Of a DNA stretch of 7,991 nucleotides, positions 5,489-7,991 are shown piece after piece (within the stretch, counting starts at the first letter, position 1; every line of letters starts with the position of its first letter). Under the pieces are notes generated by a model. The model had not been told where the DNA came from. It did no database searches and saw nothing but the letters and a program-made list of their open reading frames with translations. Source of the DNA: Lachnospiraceae bacterium UBA4292 (GTDB lineage Bacteria > Bacillota > Clostridia > Lachnospirales > Lachnospiraceae); NCBI GenBank assembly GCA_002395865.1, contig DGVE01000186.1, forward strand, positions 1-7,991, written 5' to 3'. Both the position numbers and the translations under genes were made by a program.

Positions 5489-5520
5489 CAGAGCTTCTTC
5501 TCTTTTGAGTGGAAGCTCTG
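5489..5520 (+). other. Stem-loop between the small secreted protein and the lipoprotein gene
   Basis: CAGAGCTTC (5489-5497) pairs with GAAGCTCTG (5512-5520). Inside, after a symmetric 2x2 internal loop, CTC pairs with GAG around a TTTT loop. It ends 24 nt before the lipoprotein ATG. No U run follows, so it may be an mRNA processing or stability element, or a leaky terminator, rather than a standard terminator. A weaker GGGCA/TGCCC repeat (5440-5463) lies just upstream. Confidence 0.5.
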
Positions 5521-5544
5521 AACATTGTTATATGGGGGAAACAA

Positions 5545-6876
5545 ATGAAAACGATAAAAAATGTGCTTTCGGTTTGCCTGACGATCATTGTCATCAGCGC
5601 TTGCAATAATGAAGCAGATATAGCAAATCTAGGGGGAGAGTCCACCGGGGTCAGTAATTCCGCTGAATCTTGTGAAGATGAAGCGTACGACAGATTTATA
5701 GACAACTGTAAGTATGATCACTGTTCGGCCGAAGAGTATCAGGCACATATTCTGGAGGCCGGAAGGGTGTCGGTTCAGGATGTTAAGGATAATTATGCGG
5801 TTGATACAGAGTATCTTTGCAACAATCCGAAGAACCTGTTCACCTTTGATAACTGTGAGATAATACCATTTCCGAACATCAGTGATGTCAGCGCGGTCAC
5901 ATTTAATGAGAGCAATCTTTCTTGTGAAGAGGCTTGGGATATCATAAAATATTGGCTTGATAAGTGGAACCTGTCAGATCAGGTGGATATGGATAAGAGT
6001 GTTGTTGACCCAAGCAGACGCCTGAAGTATGGTGACGAGTATCATTACGCTCTTGCAAAAGATGTATGGGATGAAACTACAGGTTCCGGGCTCATGCTTT
6101 TTGACGATGACTTGTGCTATATACAGATGCTCGGGAGCGGTATAGGGATACTCAGCCATGGCGTAATCACCGACTATGTGGGATCCAAAAGAGGTGAAAA
6201 GATAAGCAGAACACTGGATCCATATGATGTATTTGGAGAAGTTGAAAAAAGCGGGAGCATGGAAGAACTTCAAAACGAAACATATACGCTGATAGATGGT
6301 TCGACCATGAGTATTAAGGAAGCTTCGTCGGCATTGGATGGCTTCTATTCATTTGCTGAGGATCTTGGCTGCGAAATAAGCAGTGTGGATGTGGTAAAGG
6401 CAGAAGACAGGTATTATTACAGATTTAACATCAGAAGGGTCTACAGGGGAGTTCCACTAACGGTCCATCATTATGGTAATATCAGTGAATATGTCCACAG
6501 TTTAGTCATGAGTGGGGATGTTGGAAAACTGTATGTGGCCGATCAAAGCGGTGTGTGTGCTTTTTTTGGAATGGCAGGCAATCCAATAATAACTCCGCTC
6601 GTTGAACCACAGACACAGATGCTGGGAGTAAGAGATGCCATGCAGATAGTGTATGGAATAATGTCAGAAGATTATCAGTGCAACATAGACCGTATTGAGC
6701 TTTGTATGGGATACTATTGTCAGGACGAGGGACACGTGGGAGAACCCGGTATATTTGTTCCCACCTGCTGGGAGTTTACCGGACACAGCGATGTGAGCGG
6801 CAAGACGATAAAGATAGATGTGGATGTTCTTACAGGAGAAGTCGGCTTCATAGAGTTTGGAAGAGGAAATGAATGA
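5545..6876 (+). CDS. Surface lipoprotein linked to an ABC-2-type transporter (443 aa)
   Basis: The signal peptide (1-19) ends in a lipobox, Ile-Ser-Ala-Cys20, so the mature protein should be lipid-anchored outside the membrane. A polar linker (about 21-45, rich in N, E, G and S) leads to a large outer region without a family I can name. Its end, KTIKIDVDVLTGEVGFIEFG, looks like the final strand of a PepSY-like unit, and the mature part holds several Cys residues. I chose the ATG at 5545 because it gives a clean lipoprotein signal with a G-rich RBS (GGGGGAA); an in-frame GTG at 5509 lies inside the upstream hairpin and would bury the signal. The stop overlaps the next start (ATGA), so lipoprotein and permease are coupled. 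It may be a substrate-binding or regulatory partner of the transporter. Confidence 0.85.
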   Translation: MKTIKNVLSVCLTIIVISACNNEADIANLGGESTGVSNSAESCEDEAYDRFIDNCKYDHCSAEEYQAHILEAGRVSVQDVKDNYAVDTEYLCNNPKNLFTFDNCEIIPFPNISDVSAVTFNESNLSCEEAWDIIKYWLDKWNLSDQVDMDKSVVDPSRRLKYGDEYHYALAKDVWDETTGSGLMLFDDDLCYIQMLGSGIGILSHGVITDYVGSKRGEKISRTLDPYDVFGEVEKSGSMEELQNETYTLIDGSTMSIKEASSALDGFYSFAEDLGCEISSVDVVKAEDRYYYRFNIRRVYRGVPLTVHHYGNISEYVHSLVMSGDVGKLYVADQSGVCAFFGMAGNPIITPLVEPQTQMLGVRDAMQIVYGIMSEDYQCNIDRIELCMGYYCQDEGHVGEPGIFVPTCWEFTGHSDVSGKTIKIDVDVLTGEVGFIEFGRGNE

Positions 6877-7712
6877 AAAACCTATTGACTGAGTTGCGCA
6901 AAAACCTCCACCTGCCGTTCTTTATCATATCCCTCATAGGCCTTAACCTTCTGTTCTTCACTTCCGAGGCGGTGAAGGGTTCTGACGGCAAGGGCTACAG
7001 CGTGTGGAGCATACTTACTATGTCGAAAAGGCTGCCGCTTACTTCCAGACTCGAGTTTGGATGGCTGAGTCTTTGGCAGGCAGGGCTTGGGCCGTGGACG
7101 CTTCTCGCGGCACCGGTAATTAGCTGCGCGGGGTTTATATACTGCAACGCGGAGGAGAAGAAGAACAGAGCAGAGTGCTTTATAAAGATCAGGCAGAGAA
7201 GGCTTACATTTACCTTCGGCAAGGTGGTTTCGGGTATAGTCTGCGCAGCACTTACACTTACCGCGGCATACGCCCTGTTCGGGCTGATACTGTATCCGTT
7301 CTTCCCGAAGCCGGACGCATATCGTGAGAGCTTCGGGTCGGTCGTGGATATGACATACGGCAGCAGTACCGCTTTGTATGTGCTTAAGAACCTTGCGGGA
7401 GTGTTCCTGCTGGGATGCTTCATGTCCCTGCTTCCCGTGATACTGTCGTCATTTCTGGACGACCCGTACCTGCTGGTATCTCTTCCTGTGCTGGGTACTT
7501 ACCTGTACGAGAGGGTGATACAGAGAATGTATTTTACGGCTTTCGGTATGGAGCACGCGGATATACTCGAGGCACTAAATCTGGAAGGTCTGCCGCATGT
7601 GTTCGACCAGGCAAGGCCTGATATATCGCTTGTTATACTGCTTTTACTGATCACAGCGTGCTTTATCCTCTACCATCTCATCCGCTTTAAGCGAAGAGAT
7701 GAGCTTATCTGA
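6873..7712 (+). CDS. Multi-spanning membrane protein, probable ABC-2-type permease subunit (279 aa)
   Basis: The N-terminus (MKNLLTELRKNLHLPFF) leads directly into a first helix (about 15-31). Further hydrophobic segments lie near 74-92, 115-142, 170-193, 198-212 and 250-270, so there are about six spans. Residues 93-117 (NAEEKKNRAECFIKIRQRRLTFTFGK) resemble the cytoplasmic loop of ABC-2-like permeases, where an E/R-rich stretch precedes 'R.....Y..GK'. It has no ATP-binding motifs, so an ATPase must come from another gene, probably past the right edge. It overlaps the lipoprotein gene by 4 nt (ATGA), with GAGGA as RBS, and is followed after 14 nt by a second membrane subunit. Substrate and direction of transport cannot be told. 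Confidence 0.78.
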   Translation: MKNLLTELRKNLHLPFFIISLIGLNLLFFTSEAVKGSDGKGYSVWSILTMSKRLPLTSRLEFGWLSLWQAGLGPWTLLAAPVISCAGFIYCNAEEKKNRAECFIKIRQRRLTFTFGKVVSGIVCAALTLTAAYALFGLILYPFFPKPDAYRESFGSVVDMTYGSSTALYVLKNLAGVFLLGCFMSLLPVILSSFLDDPYLLVSLPVLGTYLYERVIQRMYFTAFGMEHADILEALNLEGLPHVFDQARPDISLVILLLLITACFILYHLIRFKRRDELI

Positions 7713-7726
7713 CGGAGGTGGTCGAA

Positions 7727-7991
7727 ATGAGTGTAATACATATGACCGCCATGCAGATAAAGAGGCAGCTGGTCAGCACCAGGATAGTCATGTTCGCACT
7801 GCTGCTGATATTTGTAAAAGGCTTCGTCACGGACCCCCTCATAAAGGCGGTGGAGGAGGTAAAAGGTGCAGGAGGAGAATACAGCATATCCTTCCTTCAG
7901 CCATTTATCTGCCTGAATAACTCGTTCATGCTTAGCCTTCTCATGCCACTGTTCTTCCTCGTGCTTGTGGCGGGACTTCCGTCGGCGGAGA
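7727..7991 (+). CDS. Second membrane subunit of the transporter (3' partial, 88 codons present)
   Basis: The ATG at 7727 follows GGAGGTG with 7 nt spacing and the frame stays open to the window edge. The visible part has an N-terminal amphipathic stretch (MTAMQIKRQLVSTR), a first helix about 19-34 (RIVMFALLLIFVKGFV), an outer loop, and a second helix starting about 66 (FMLSLLMPLFFLVLVAG). This resembles the opening of ABC-2-like permeases and pairs with the gene before it, suggesting a two-permease transporter. It could also be a single-family accessory membrane protein; the rest is needed to decide. Confidence 0.75.
   Translation, partial: MSVIHMTAMQIKRQLVSTRIVMFALLLIFVKGFVTDPLIKAVEEVKGAGGEYSISFLQPFICLNNSFMLSLLMPLFFLVLVAGLPSAE

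Noticed and set aside
5509..5544. GTG start at 5509 for the lipoprotein
   Set aside because: It lies within a stem-loop, lacks a proper RBS, and would add 12 residues ahead of a clean lipoprotein signal.
1..7991. CRISPR array, tRNA, rRNA or riboswitch
   Set aside because: No regularly spaced direct repeats, no tRNA cloverleaf signals and no recognisable aptamer core were seen on either strand.

Overview
The window looks like a chromosomal segment of a Gram-positive anaerobe of the class Clostridia, most likely a Lachnospiraceae-type genome. The support is strong AGGAGG ribosome-binding sites, surface proteins with signal peptides and Lys-rich C-terminal anchors, an IS200/IS605-type tnpB of the kind common in gut Clostridia, and an ECF sigma factor/membrane-protein pair. 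This assignment is inference; there is no rRNA or other taxonomic marker.

Left part, all minus strand (1-2544). Positions 1-349 hold the 5' end of an IS200/IS605-like element: the first 78 codons of tnpB, a consensus promoter (TTGACC-17-TATAAT), and, in the tnpB leader, what looks like the first 15 codons of a deleted tnpA. Next come a perfect 16-bp-stem hairpin (379-420), a 117-aa two-helix membrane protein (422-775) and a 582-aa secreted, cell-surface class-3-lipase-like alpha/beta hydrolase (796-2544). The last two form an operon transcribed lipase first.

Centre. A short divergent intergenic region (2545-2689) carries two sigma-A-type promoters laid over each other in opposite directions, one for the lipase operon and one for the rightward genes. 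Rightward are an ECF sigma factor with a TTG start (2690-3238) and an overlapping single-pass membrane protein in the anti-sigma position (3225-4115). After these, in visibly more AT-rich DNA, come a secreted protein with His and Cys motifs like those of caspase-fold (clan CD/CHAT) peptidases, interrupted by one in-frame amber codon (4196-4849), and a 149-aa secreted protein of unknown family (4983-5432).

Right part, plus strand (5545-7991). A 443-aa lipoprotein is translationally coupled (ATGA overlap) to a multi-spanning ABC-2-like permease. A second membrane subunit starts 14 nt later and runs off the window. An ATPase gene is expected beyond the right edge.

As a working model, the sigma/membrane pair senses an envelope signal and controls an envelope-directed set: secreted caspase-like protein, small secreted protein, lipoprotein and transporter. 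Gene order supports this but no promoter match proves it. The most unusual points are the secreted caspase-like gene with its single amber codon, the G7 tract in front of it that could fuse an upstream short reading frame to it, and the tnpA remnant in the tnpB leader.
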